DNA of 39,111 nucleotides from a virus. The DNA is taken from positions 1 to 39,111 of IMG/VR virus record IMGVR_UViG_3300037882_001100; one strand, 5' to 3'. A program made the position numbers and the translations under genes. This document shows, piece by piece, positions 1 through 6,736 of this stretch. Position 1 is the stretch's first letter; each line of letters starts with the position of its first letter. The notes below the pieces were generated by a model, which saw nothing but the letters and a program-made list of their open reading frames with translations, was not told the origin of the DNA and ran no database searches.

Positions 1-99
1 GCCGCCTATGCCGCCGTCATCGCAAGCAAAGAGGTGCGCGAGTTGGTGGAGGCTGCTCTGAATATGAGTGAAATTGTAGAGATTCATGCAAGTCATATA
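1..99. repeat. Terminal direct repeat (left copy)
   Basis: Bases 1-99 are identical to bases 39013-39111. The copies start with GCCGCCTATG and end with AGTCATATA. A reading frame entering from the right end (38920) continues without a break from base 1 to a stop at 174, so the two copies are one locus in a circular map. A length of exactly 99 equals a common de Bruijn assembly k value, so this is most simply the overlap of a circularised contig and not a biological repeat. Confidence 0.95.
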
Positions 100-174
100 G
101 TTAGAGCAGCAGATAGGGAGCGTTTAGCCAAGCGCCTCAAGCGCTTCACCAAGGAGAATAACGATGGAAAATAA
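1..174 (+). CDS. Hypothetical protein, C-terminal part (gene crosses the contig junction)
   Basis: This open frame has no start in this copy and ends with TAA at 172-174. Joined to 38920-39111 with the 99-bp overlap counted once, it gives an 88-residue protein. The protein is mostly helical in appearance, with a basic C-terminus rich in Arg and Lys. The stop lies inside the next gene, which starts at 164, an 11-nt overlap typical of coupled early phage genes. I do not recognise the family. Confidence 0.75.
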   Translation, partial: AAYAAVIASKEVRELVEAALNMSEIVEIHASHIVRAADRERLAKRLKRFTKENNDGK

Positions 175-529
175 AGCGATGAGGGATGCGTTTGAGGCTT
201 ATGCACGCGAACACTATGATATTTATTCTAAGCCTGAATCATTTCAAGCGGGAGCTAAGTGGCAAGCCGCACAAGCCCGCCCTGCGTTGAGCGAGGATGA
301 GGCGGTGGCGGTGATGCTTAACTCGCGCCCACTTATTGACTATGAACGTGAGTTGACGATGCGTCTAGCCTACCGCGCCCTTTTAGCAGCGCAGGGGGTG
401 CAGCCTAACGCCGACAAAGAGCGCATCAAAAAGCTGGAAGAGGCTTTGCTATATGCAGCGGCAGGTAATGACGCATTAGTGGCTGCAATAGCTCGTAAAG
501 CCCTAAACGAGCAGAAAGGCGGGGTGTGA
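164..529 (+). CDS. Small hypothetical early protein
   Basis: 121 residues from ATG 164, with AAGGAG at 151-156 as ribosome site. The N-terminal part has the pattern FQAGAKWQAAQA (about residues 27-38), a motif family often seen in small phage accessory proteins where an Ala-rich helix carries a conserved Gly and Trp. The rest looks all-helical and charged (KERIKKLEEALL). Its stop TGA overlaps the ATG of the next gene. No function can be assigned. Confidence 0.75.
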   Translation: MENKAMRDAFEAYAREHYDIYSKPESFQAGAKWQAAQARPALSEDEAVAVMLNSRPLIDYERELTMRLAYRALLAAQGVQPNADKERIKKLEEALLYAAAGNDALVAAIARKALNEQKGGV

Positions 530-819
530 TGTATGACATACCTGTTTTAGAGCCATACGCTGGTTATTTGCATTTAACATGGGAGCAGCGCAACATTTTT
601 GAAAAACAAAATTTCATATCTTTTTATGAAAAACCTAAAACGCCGCATGTTATTCCTGTGAGCCAGCATGACAACAATGTGGACGCAGTAGATATTAAGG
701 TTTGCACTTTCAAGAGAGTGCGGGCTGGTGGCGGTTATGTGGCAAAAGTAGAAAGCGGAAACCCAAACAACATACCAACATGGAAAACCCCCACGCAGAA
801 AGGTAACGATGATGATTGA
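529..819 (+). CDS. Small hypothetical early protein
   Basis: 96 residues from ATG 529, which overlaps the preceding stop in a TGATG arrangement. A GTG at 526 is in frame but less likely. The sequence is rich in aromatic residues and Pro in its first half and basic near the centre (FKRVRAGGGY). No family is recognised. The next gene starts 11 bases before its stop. Confidence 0.7.
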   Translation: MYDIPVLEPYAGYLHLTWEQRNIFEKQNFISFYEKPKTPHVIPVSQHDNNVDAVDIKVCTFKRVRAGGGYVAKVESGNPNNIPTWKTPTQKGNDDD

Positions 820-979
820 ATACACCTTAAGCTATCTCAAAAATGGAAAAATGGTTAAGCATATTTTTCTCATTGAAGAGCCGACTACTGCGGAAGAACT
901 AAAAAGCAAAGTCTTAGAAGTGTGCCGCCCAGAAGACCGTGATATTATTAAAAAACTAATGGAGACCCCCAATGACTAA
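809..979 (+). CDS. Very small hypothetical protein (56 aa)
   Basis: ATG 809 with AAAGG about 5 bases upstream opens a 56-codon frame ending with TAA at 977-979. A second ATG lies at 812. The product starts MMIEYTLSYLKNGK, which reads like a short beta hairpin, followed by a charged helix. It fills what would otherwise be a 150-base gap and overlaps both neighbours by 8-11 bases, as is usual in this operon. Function unknown. Confidence 0.65.
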   Translation: MMIEYTLSYLKNGKMVKHIFLIEEPTTAEELKSKVLEVCRPEDRDIIKKLMETPND

Positions 980-1343
980 CCCCCAACAACTAGCCGACGA
1001 CATTGAACAATACATGGAACGATATGAAGCTATGGCGGCGGAAGGTGAGCAGCTTGCCCAAGAGCGAAAGAATCTTTTAGGGGAACACAAGTTTGACGGC
1101 ACAGGTTATAAAACTTTACCCTCTTTTCATCCTGCCCGCGATGCTTGGAAAAACGCACAGGCCGATTCTATAGACATTATCCGCAGACAGCAGGAGGTCA
1201 TAAACGACACAACGTGCGAATCCATTATTGCTATTGAGGCGCTTGAACAGATTAAAAAACTAGACGGGGAAGCTTCTGTCATTGCAAAGGCCGCACTGGA
1301 TAAAATAGCCGCCCCACTTTTGAAGGAGAAGAATGATGCGTAG
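972..1343 (+). CDS. Hypothetical helical protein
   Basis: 123 residues from ATG 972, with GGAG seven bases upstream. Long Glu, Gln and Lys-rich helices (for example QLADDIEQYMERYEAM and EALEQIKKL) suggest a coiled-coil or helical bundle. It has no membrane segment and no recognised catalytic motif. It lies within the overlapping early operon and probably has a role in host takeover, but this is inferred only from position. Confidence 0.7.
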   Translation: MTNPQQLADDIEQYMERYEAMAAEGEQLAQERKNLLGEHKFDGTGYKTLPSFHPARDAWKNAQADSIDIIRRQQEVINDTTCESIIAIEALEQIKKLDGEASVIAKAALDKIAAPLLKEKNDA

Positions 1344-1554
1344 TGTATTTACAGACCCGCCCAAAAAAGGAACTAAATTTGTCGCGCTATTTGGCGATGG
1401 GTCTGGCGGCAATGTATTTTTCAAAGATGATGATGGGCAATTATACGACCATGAGGCGCAATTTTTGGAACGAGGCTATCTTGAAAATGCTGGTTATGCT
1501 TATTGGTTGCCATTGCCAGACAGCTTTAAGCTATGGTTTGAAATTTCAGAATAG
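1336..1554 (+). CDS. DUF551-like small protein
   Basis: 72 residues from ATG 1336, with AGGAG at 1324-1328 giving a 7-base spacing. ATG 1333 is the alternative. The arrangement PPKKGTKFVALFGDG at the N-terminus and YWLPLPDSF near the C-terminus follows the usual pattern of DUF551 proteins, which are small phage and prophage proteins ending in W-x-PLP. Their function is not known. The family call rests on motif spacing only. Confidence 0.6.
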   Translation: MRSVFTDPPKKGTKFVALFGDGSGGNVFFKDDDGQLYDHEAQFLERGYLENAGYAYWLPLPDSFKLWFEISE

Positions 1555-1565
1555 GGAGATGGCAC

Positions 1566-1937
1566 ATGACTAAAACCTACGAAGATGGCTACCGCGCAGG
1601 GCTGGAAGCTGCGGCAAGAGAATGTGAAAATGTTGAGGAGAGAGGAATGGCATATTTAATCCGCGCCCTGCCTGTGCCTGAGACTAAATCGGTAAAAACT
1701 TTTCCATCTGGTGCTGTTCGTGTTTGCGACATTTGCGACATAGCGGAATGCCACACTCATGCACCGAAAAAGCAAGCCGTGAGCGTGGAGGATGCGTTTT
1801 TGCTGCTAAAGAAATGGATGCGTATTGCGAAATTGGAGTTACATAAAGACAGCGCCAAAGCGTCCCTTAGAGAGCATCCGCTTTATGACCAAACTCTCGA
1901 ATACCTCGCCGCATCTGGCATTAAGGTGGAGGGGTAG
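1566..1937 (+). CDS. Hypothetical protein with Cys/His cluster
   Basis: 123 residues from ATG 1566 after AGGGAG. The N-terminus has GYRAGLEAAARECE, a helix pattern common in small phage proteins. A central segment CDICDIAECHTH (near residues 54-65) has the look of a metal-binding site (Cys-x2-Cys, Cys-x-His). The C-terminal half is a basic helix. The metal site is inferred from residue spacing and the function is unknown. Confidence 0.7.
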   Translation: MTKTYEDGYRAGLEAAARECENVEERGMAYLIRALPVPETKSVKTFPSGAVRVCDICDIAECHTHAPKKQAVSVEDAFLLLKKWMRIAKLELHKDSAKASLREHPLYDQTLEYLAASGIKVEG

Positions 1938-1941
1938 GGGT

Positions 1942-2055
1942 ATGCACTGGTTTCATCGTTGGAGATATATTGGCCTTGTGAATAATGACAATGGCCTTCA
2001 TTGGAAATACCGCTGCATTTGCAGCAAGATTAAATTGGTAAAATGCGAACATTAG
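1942..2055 (+). CDS. Tiny Cys-rich protein (37 aa)
   Basis: ATG 1942 follows a G-rich ribosome site (GGAGGGGTAGGGG) and opens 37 codons ending with TAG at 2053-2055. The product starts MHWFHRW and ends with CIC and KCEH, so it could bind zinc through Cys and His. Its start resembles that of the 63-residue protein at 38742 (MHIFHKW), which suggests a shared origin. It is well below usual annotation limits but has a good start context and neat spacing to the next gene. Confidence 0.55.
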   Translation: MHWFHRWRYIGLVNNDNGLHWKYRCICSKIKLVKCEH

Positions 2056-2070
2056 AAAAGGACACACGCG

Positions 2071-2325
2071 ATGACACTAACCGATAAACTTAAACAGGTG
2101 CAGGAGGCTTTGGTAAAAGCGTCAAGAATTATGCCAAAAGAATCTACAAAACATAGAGGTTTTTTTACTTATACATCAGACCACCCTGCATACGTGCTTG
2201 TTGGAAAATCCCTCTCCCTCCTGCCTGAAATCATCAAGGAGGTGGAGGCTATGCAGATTAGAGTTGGTTCGATTGGCAGGCTACCTGTTATCGCCACACC
2301 AAAACCACCGCATGAGGAGAAGTAG
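2071..2325 (+). CDS. Small hypothetical early protein
   Basis: 84 residues from ATG 2071, with AAAGGA about 9 bases upstream. The N-terminal helix (TLTDKLKQVQEALVKASRIM) is amphipathic, and the C-terminus is Pro-rich. No family is recognised. The next gene begins one base after its stop. Confidence 0.65.
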   Translation: MTLTDKLKQVQEALVKASRIMPKESTKHRGFFTYTSDHPAYVLVGKSLSLLPEIIKEVEAMQIRVGSIGRLPVIATPKPPHEEK

Positions 2326-2326
2326 T

Positions 2327-2740
2327 ATGGATGAGGGTTTAACTATAGAGCAGTTAGACGCTACAGATTGGAATAAGATTCAGCTCAACGGTGATGATTG
2401 TGTTTTGTTGTATAAAGACACATTTAAGCCAGAGGATAATTGCGATGGTTTTGAGTTTAAGTGTTTGAACTTTTGCACTCAGCGTATAAATCAACACGGA
2501 ATCTATGATGGCATTTACTATAATGTAGTTTTTGAAGGTAAGGTTGCTTTTGACGGTGTTAGGCATTTATTTTTTGGGAGTGAAAAAACAGACAATTATG
2601 GATATTTATACTGTTGTGATTTACCGCTTTTAATTATGGCACTAAATGAGTTAGATAAATTACAGGTAGCAAAATGTAAATATGTAGCAGAAGAACGTAA
2701 CGAGGAGAAAATCAATGGAAAAATACAGGATGACCGATAG
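2327..2740 (+). CDS. Hypothetical protein, acidic and Cys-containing
   Basis: 137 residues from ATG 2327, placed after GAGGAGAAG. The frame stays open further upstream but the ribosome site fits this ATG. The middle contains several Cys (KCLNFC, YCCDLP) and many Asp and Glu residues, with a mixed alpha/beta look. It overlaps the next gene by 26 bases. Function unknown. Confidence 0.7.
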   Translation: MDEGLTIEQLDATDWNKIQLNGDDCVLLYKDTFKPEDNCDGFEFKCLNFCTQRINQHGIYDGIYYNVVFEGKVAFDGVRHLFFGSEKTDNYGYLYCCDLPLLIMALNELDKLQVAKCKYVAEERNEEKINGKIQDDR

Positions 2741-3143
2741 TGAGGAATTTGCTTGGGCAACCCGTTGCATTGAAAATTGTAAAGCCGCAGTAAAAAATAT
2801 GGAGGATAAAATGAAACTAGAAATCGGCAAGCAATATAAGGCCAGTGGCGGATGGCGTGCTATGGTGGTTGGGCGTCATAATGGCGACCTTGGGGATTTT
2901 ATTGTATGGCATAGCAACGTAGATAGAACGTATCCGCATGGCAAAACAGGCGAGCGCGAAGTGTGTCCCATTTATAGCCTCATCTCAGAATGGCAAGAAC
3001 CCCGCAGCGGTGAGGTGTGGGTGAATGTTTATGGCACAGGGAGCGGATATGCGTACCGAACAAAAGACGAGGCTGATAGAAGCGCACTCGATGAAAGAAT
3101 TGCTTGTATCAATGTAAAATGGACGGAGGGCGAGGGGTTATAA
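2715..3143 (+). CDS. Hypothetical protein with a possible internal start
   Basis: 142 residues from ATG 2715, which has GAGGAGAAAA upstream. A second in-frame ATG at 2811 has a very good ribosome site (GGAGG at 2801-2805, 5-base spacer) and would give a 110-residue form starting MKLEIGKQYK, a typical start for small phage beta-barrel-like proteins. Either the longer or the shorter form, or both, may be made. The body is rich in Gly and aromatic residues and ends just at the next ATG. Confidence 0.65.
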   Translation: MEKYRMTDSEEFAWATRCIENCKAAVKNMEDKMKLEIGKQYKASGGWRAMVVGRHNGDLGDFIVWHSNVDRTYPHGKTGEREVCPIYSLISEWQEPRSGEVWVNVYGTGSGYAYRTKDEADRSALDERIACINVKWTEGEGL

Positions 3144-3289
3144 TGTATAAAATCGAGTTTCTAGGCAATATCTGGCGTGTGATATATGCCGCTGATTTGA
3201 ACCACGCCGCAAAAATAGCTAATGCCCGCGCTCGTAAAGAGGGCTGGGTTGTAGCAGGCGTTTACCCCATGGACGGAGATTTGGTATGA
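3143..3289 (+). CDS. Very small hypothetical protein (48 aa)
   Basis: ATG 3143 shares its A with the stop of the previous gene (TAATG). It encodes 48 residues, MYKIEFLGNIWRVIYAADLN followed by a basic Ala-rich helix and a strand-like tail. This beta-alpha-beta pattern is seen in small phage proteins, but no name can be given. It overlaps the next gene by 4 bases (ATGA). Confidence 0.6.
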   Translation: MYKIEFLGNIWRVIYAADLNHAAKIANARARKEGWVVAGVYPMDGDLV

Positions 3290-3666
3290 AAGCGTATTAT
3301 ACAGACCCACTGGCTGCGGCTTGGATGTTAGAGAAGTTTGGTATGAAGTTTGATGATAATTCGATTTATATATATCAGGCCATTTCAGGCGAGATTGAAT
3401 ATCCTAAAATATACATCCACCCCGACAGCATGGGGATATTGGAGCCGATTGAAGATGACTTGATTGATATGCGGCCAGATGGAGTTGTGTGCGTGTTTCT
3501 TAAAGATGAGGATTATGATGTTTTAGATGCTAATCATCCAAATATTATTGAACATTTTATAAGCAATGCGGTGCTTAAGGGTGATGTGCCTATGATAGAA
3601 ACTAGTTGGTCTATCATCCAGCGCAACAACACGGCCTTTATGTGGCCAGAATTTGAGGGAGAATAG
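3286..3666 (+). CDS. Hypothetical acidic protein
   Basis: 126 residues from ATG 3286 in the TATGA overlap with the preceding gene. The product is strongly acidic (DDDLIDMRPDG, KDEDYDVLDAN) and Ile-rich. Small acidic early phage proteins are often inhibitors or DNA mimics, but nothing here proves that. It is the last gene before the replication module and ends one base before the RuvC-like start. Confidence 0.7.
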   Translation: MKAYYTDPLAAAWMLEKFGMKFDDNSIYIYQAISGEIEYPKIYIHPDSMGILEPIEDDLIDMRPDGVVCVFLKDEDYDVLDANHPNIIEHFISNAVLKGDVPMIETSWSIIQRNNTAFMWPEFEGE

Positions 3667-3667
3667 T

Positions 3668-4174
3668 ATGAGTAACGAAAGAGTATTGGCTTTAGACCTA
3701 GCTACCAAGTTTGGCTTCTGTGATTCCGAGGGCTTAGGCTCTGTCCAACTAGCTAGAGAGACACGCCATATAGACTTCTTCCTATGGCTTGAGGAGCGTC
3801 TTATCAACTACAACCGAGGTGAGGCTGCCACTAATTACGAGGCTGTCGTCATAGAGAACGCTATCTGCCAGATGGGACATGCAAATGAGGTGTTCCATGA
3901 ATTGAAAACTTGTGTTAAGATTCTATGCAGCACTTATGGGATTAACCTCCACTTGATGTCTCCTACGCATGTGAAGAAGGTCTTTACAGGCAACGGTGGC
4001 GCTAAGAAGGATGCCATGATTGACGAATGTTTACGTCGAGGCATTAAAGTTCCATATACCATCAAGAAGACAGGTGTTAATAGGGGTAAACGTAAGTACG
4101 ATGAGGATGCAGCCGATGCAGCAGCTATTTATTTTACTTACTGGGAAGATAAAAAACTTGTTGACAAGGAATAA
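3668..4174 (+). CDS. RuvC-like Holliday junction resolvase
   Basis: 168 residues from ATG 3668 after GAGGGAG. The fold is RNase H-like. The first strand carries the catalytic Asp (LALDLATKFGF, D10), a later strand carries the Glu (VVIENA, E63), and the C-terminal helix carries the Asp cluster (DEDAADAAAIY, D147 and D150). Such enzymes cut four-way DNA junctions, which phages need to clear branches from replicating concatemers before packaging. The length is close to the bacterial RuvC length of about 170. It opens the replication and recombination block. Confidence 0.85.
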   Translation: MSNERVLALDLATKFGFCDSEGLGSVQLARETRHIDFFLWLEERLINYNRGEAATNYEAVVIENAICQMGHANEVFHELKTCVKILCSTYGINLHLMSPTHVKKVFTGNGGAKKDAMIDECLRRGIKVPYTIKKTGVNRGKRKYDEDAADAAAIYFTYWEDKKLVDKE

Positions 4175-4188
4175 CTAAGTGTTATGAG
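4161..4188 (+). promoter_or_regulatory. Possible sigma-70 promoter for the replication module
   Basis: TTGACA at 4161-4166, a 16-base spacer and TATGAG at 4183-4188 (4 of 6 to consensus). It lies over the 3' end of the RuvC-like gene, just before the MazG-like gene at 4212 in the only real gap of this part of the operon (4175-4211). The predicted start at about 4195 leaves a short leader with AAAAAGGAG. Sequence match only. Confidence 0.4.
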
Positions 4189-4211
4189 TTAATTGAAAAA
4201 GGAGATTTACT

Positions 4212-4514
4212 ATGCTTTACACAGATAAGATTCTAAAATGGGCTGATGACCGAAATTTGGTTCAAGGCTCTAATACACAAGCCCAAATGCTTAAGCTTAT
4301 GGAGGAGGTCGGTGAGTTGGCTCATGCTGTAGCCCGTAACCGTGTCTTTGAGGCAAGCGATGCTCTTGGTGATATGTTTGTTGTCATGACCATTCTCTGC
4401 GCTCAGCTAGGTATTAGCATGGACGCTTGTGTAGAGTACGCCTACGAACAGATTAAAGACCGTCGAGGCCGTATGGTTGACGGTATCTTTATCAAAGATG
4501 AGATTGAGGAGTAG
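4212..4514 (+). CDS. MazG-like nucleotide pyrophosphohydrolase
   Basis: 100 residues from ATG 4212 with AAGGAG. It carries the all-alpha NTP-PPase signature: EEVGEL, then about 20 residues later EASDALGD (the ExxE...ExxD metal site). Members hydrolyse NTPs or dNTPs to the monophosphate and PPi. In phages they are thought to clean up nucleotide pools, recycle nucleotides or lower ppGpp. It sits with ThyX and the DUF3310 gene as part of a nucleotide-metabolism set. The length fits single-domain MazG-like proteins. Confidence 0.85.
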   Translation: MLYTDKILKWADDRNLVQGSNTQAQMLKLMEEVGELAHAVARNRVFEASDALGDMFVVMTILCAQLGISMDACVEYAYEQIKDRRGRMVDGIFIKDEIEE

Positions 4515-4516
4515 TT

Positions 4517-4762
4517 ATGAAAACTGCACTAAAACTTGCTACGTCTTTACTGCTTATTAGTACAGCCTACTATGCAGTTTTTGCTTTTGTTAGCCTTGAC
4601 ATTCTGTGGCCATTATCTGAGGAGGATTTTCATGGCAGCTCTCCAACTTCTTTGCGGATTGTTTATGTGTTAGTTATATCTCTACACTGGATACCCTTGT
4701 ACTTCCAAACAATCGATGGAATTTCCTTGCCTGAGCGTCAAAATACAGAAGGGGGCTACTAA
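4517..4762 (+). CDS. Small membrane protein with two predicted TM segments
   Basis: 81 residues from ATG 4517 after GAGGAG. Two hydrophobic stretches are seen: LLISTAYYAVFAFVSL near residues 11-27, and IVYVLVISLHWIPLYF near residues 47-63. The N-terminus is positive. It lies 2 bases after the MazG-like gene and 2 bases before the exonuclease gene, so it is in the same transcript. Function unknown. It is too far from the lysis genes, and early in timing, to call it a holin. Confidence 0.7.
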   Translation: MKTALKLATSLLLISTAYYAVFAFVSLDILWPLSEEDFHGSSPTSLRIVYVLVISLHWIPLYFQTIDGISLPERQNTEGGY

Positions 4763-4764
4763 CC

Positions 4765-5592
4765 ATGTCTTACCATGATAAAATCGAGGAAGCATTGCCT
4801 ACGGCTTTGAGTGGTCTTGTGCTAAGCCCTAGTTCCATTAACCTCTACCGCCGTGATAAGGCCTTGTGGGTTATTAAGCACTTCTGCAAAGTTACCTCGG
4901 AGACAAATATCCATGCTTTGCGTGGTATGGCTGTCGAAGATGGTATTGTAGCTTGTCTTAAAGGCACTGAGCTGGGTGAGGCTATCGAGAAGGCTGTTGA
5001 GGCCTTCAACGTAGCTGCATTCCATTTTGAGGATGACATTCGTGAGCCAGTGGCAGAGTTAATTCCAATGTGGATTACCAACGCTCTGATGCACTTATCT
5101 CAGCATGGTCTCGCTAAGAAAATTTCTTTTCAGGATAAGGTTTCCGCAGAGATTTCAGGCGTACAAGTTTCTGGCTATGTGGATATAACAGAGACTCATG
5201 GGCGGCTTTGTTTTAATCAGACGGATATTAAAACAGTTGCGAAACTCCCAAAAGTGTTGACTCGTGGTGAAGGCAAGGGCAACCTCAGTGCTGACAAGCG
5301 TGACAATGTACGTCAACAGTCATTCTACGCTTTAGCACGCCCTGACCACGTCACTAAGCTGCTCTTTGTATCTCCCGACGATACCTTGGAACATGTCCTA
5401 ACACCTATGGAGCTAGAGCGTGGTAAGCAGGAGTTAGAAGAAACATGCGCTGAAATAAAAAACCTCTTGACATTAAATATCGGAGCCTTTATCGAAGCAA
5501 CTGTACCCCAGTGGGATAAGATGAATCACAACTTCTACTGGGATTTCAAAACCATTAACACTGCCAGAGACATCTGGTGGTACTACGAATAA
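4765..5592 (+). CDS. PD-(D/E)XK exonuclease (RecB/Cas4 type)
   Basis: 275 residues from ATG 4765 with GGGGG upstream. Motifs in order: GMAVEDG near residue 54-60, GYVDI (D140), QTDIKTVAK (D154-x-K156) and RQQSFYALAR, which matches the late Gln...Tyr motif of RecB/Cas4 nucleases. The likely role is 5'-3' resection of dsDNA ends, giving single strands for the annealing protein encoded directly downstream. This exonuclease plus annealase pairing is the usual phage recombination unit, and supports concatemer formation and repair. Confidence 0.85.
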   Translation: MSYHDKIEEALPTALSGLVLSPSSINLYRRDKALWVIKHFCKVTSETNIHALRGMAVEDGIVACLKGTELGEAIEKAVEAFNVAAFHFEDDIREPVAELIPMWITNALMHLSQHGLAKKISFQDKVSAEISGVQVSGYVDITETHGRLCFNQTDIKTVAKLPKVLTRGEGKGNLSADKRDNVRQQSFYALARPDHVTKLLFVSPDDTLEHVLTPMELERGKQELEETCAEIKNLLTLNIGAFIEATVPQWDKMNHNFYWDFKTINTARDIWWYYE

Positions 5593-5600
5593 GGAGAATT

Positions 5601-6230
5601 ATGTTTACAGATGAACAGATTAAGCTATTGCAAGCGCCACTTGAGCGTAAGCATGTAGCACAGCGCAAGCAGGGTGGCATGAGCCTTTCCTACATCGAGG
5701 GCTACCATGCTATCGACGAGGCTAACCGTATCTTTGGCTTTGGTAATTGGACTCTCAGCACAACCCGTATGGAGTGCGTTTCTAACGTGCCAGTTAAGGT
5801 CGGGGCTAAACAAGAGGACGGCTACGAAGTTGGTTATTTGGCTATTGTCACTATTGGCATTGGTACGCTGTATCGTCAAGGTACAGGTTTTGGTTCTGGC
5901 GTTGCTAAGTCTCTCAAGGATGCTCACGAATCGGCTTCTAAAGAGGCTGAAACCGACGCTATGAAACGTGCCTTGCGCACCTTTGGTAATGCCTTTGGTA
6001 ATGCCCTTTACGACAAGCAGCAACGTAGTGTTGTTGATACCGTGGAAGACGAGCTTAAGTCTAAGGATGGTATCTTGGAGGCTATCAAGAAGGCTAAGAC
6101 TGTAGCAGAACTTTCCTCTCTCAAGACCCGTGTCTCTGGTATCGTTAATGGTTTCAGCGCTGAGGATAAGAGCGAAGTAGTATCACAATTTAACACCACT
6201 AAAAAGTCTTTGGAGGACAATGATGACTAA
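5601..6230 (+). CDS. Rad52-family single-strand annealing protein
   Basis: 209 residues from ATG 5601, which has AAGGAG 5 bases upstream. The frame is open earlier but lacks a good start. The Rad52/22 core is clear: LSYIEGYHAIDEANRIFGFGNW (about residues 30-51), a beta-rich middle with GTGFGSG, and ESASKEAETDAMKRALRTFG, the conserved helix of the family. It should bind ssDNA and anneal complementary strands. It lies between the exonuclease and a possible SSB gene. The C-terminal third is charged and likely flexible, a site for partner contacts. Confidence 0.9.
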   Translation: MFTDEQIKLLQAPLERKHVAQRKQGGMSLSYIEGYHAIDEANRIFGFGNWTLSTTRMECVSNVPVKVGAKQEDGYEVGYLAIVTIGIGTLYRQGTGFGSGVAKSLKDAHESASKEAETDAMKRALRTFGNAFGNALYDKQQRSVVDTVEDELKSKDGILEAIKKAKTVAELSSLKTRVSGIVNGFSAEDKSEVVSQFNTTKKSLEDNDD

Positions 6231-6519
6231 TAAGGAAGAATTTGAAAAACGTGCGCGTATCGTAGTGTTTCGCAATGATACCGACAACGAGAAGGCTCCT
6301 GATTTCACTGGACGTATCGAATTAGACGATGCCTTGGTAGAAGCCATTAAGAATGGTGAATCAGAACTCCGCCTTTCTATGTGGAAAAGCCAAAGCGAAT
6401 CTGGTGTCCGTTACTGGTCTGGTTCTGTACAAACTCCCTACAAAAAAGAGGAGGAAGCCAAGCCAGCGAAATCAAAGCCGAAGGCCGCGAAAGTAGCAGC
6501 AGATGATGACGAATGGTAG
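6223..6519 (+). CDS. Possible ssDNA-binding protein
   Basis: 98 residues from ATG 6223 (GGAGG at 6212-6216, 6-base spacer). An ATG at 6220 is possible but too close to the ribosome site. The N-terminal 70 residues look beta-rich (APDFTGRIELDD, ELRLSMWKS, YWSGSV). A Lys, Pro and Ala-rich linker follows, and the protein ends in an acidic tip with a final aromatic residue (ADDDEW). That tip resembles the C-terminal tails of SSB and T7 gp2.5. The position after Rad52 supports this. There is no direct family match. Confidence 0.5.
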   Translation: MTNKEEFEKRARIVVFRNDTDNEKAPDFTGRIELDDALVEAIKNGESELRLSMWKSQSESGVRYWSGSVQTPYKKEEEAKPAKSKPKAAKVAADDDEW

Positions 6520-6736
6520 TCAAGAAGAACTGGCGGCAAGGGTTAGAATCTTTTGGGAACTCTCTAATCTTTGCCGTTCCTCTACCACGTTTGTAGCCTT
6601 TTATTACGACGACCTTCTTTTTCTGCTTGACCATTTAGCAGGGGACGACGACACATTGGCTATGAAGTGCGAGGAGCTTATAGAGTTCATCCATGACACA
6701 TTTGATGAAATAGGAGTTGATGATGTCAGCATTTAA
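6503..6736 (+). CDS. Small hypothetical acidic protein
   Basis: 77 residues from ATG 6503 (or 6506), overlapping the previous gene by 17 bases and the primase gene by 14. It is helical and acidic (LLDHLAGDDDTLAMKCEELIEFIHDTFDEI). No strong ribosome site is seen, so translation probably depends on coupling to the gene upstream. Function unknown. The fixed position between SSB-like and primase genes hints at a replication accessory role, by inference. Confidence 0.55.
   Translation: MMTNGSQEELAARVRIFWELSNLCRSSTTFVAFYYDDLLFLLDHLAGDDDTLAMKCEELIEFIHDTFDEIGVDDVSI

Noticed and set aside
3286-3666. Ocr-like DNA mimic
   Set aside because: The protein is acidic, but acidity alone is not evidence and it has no Ocr-like sequence.
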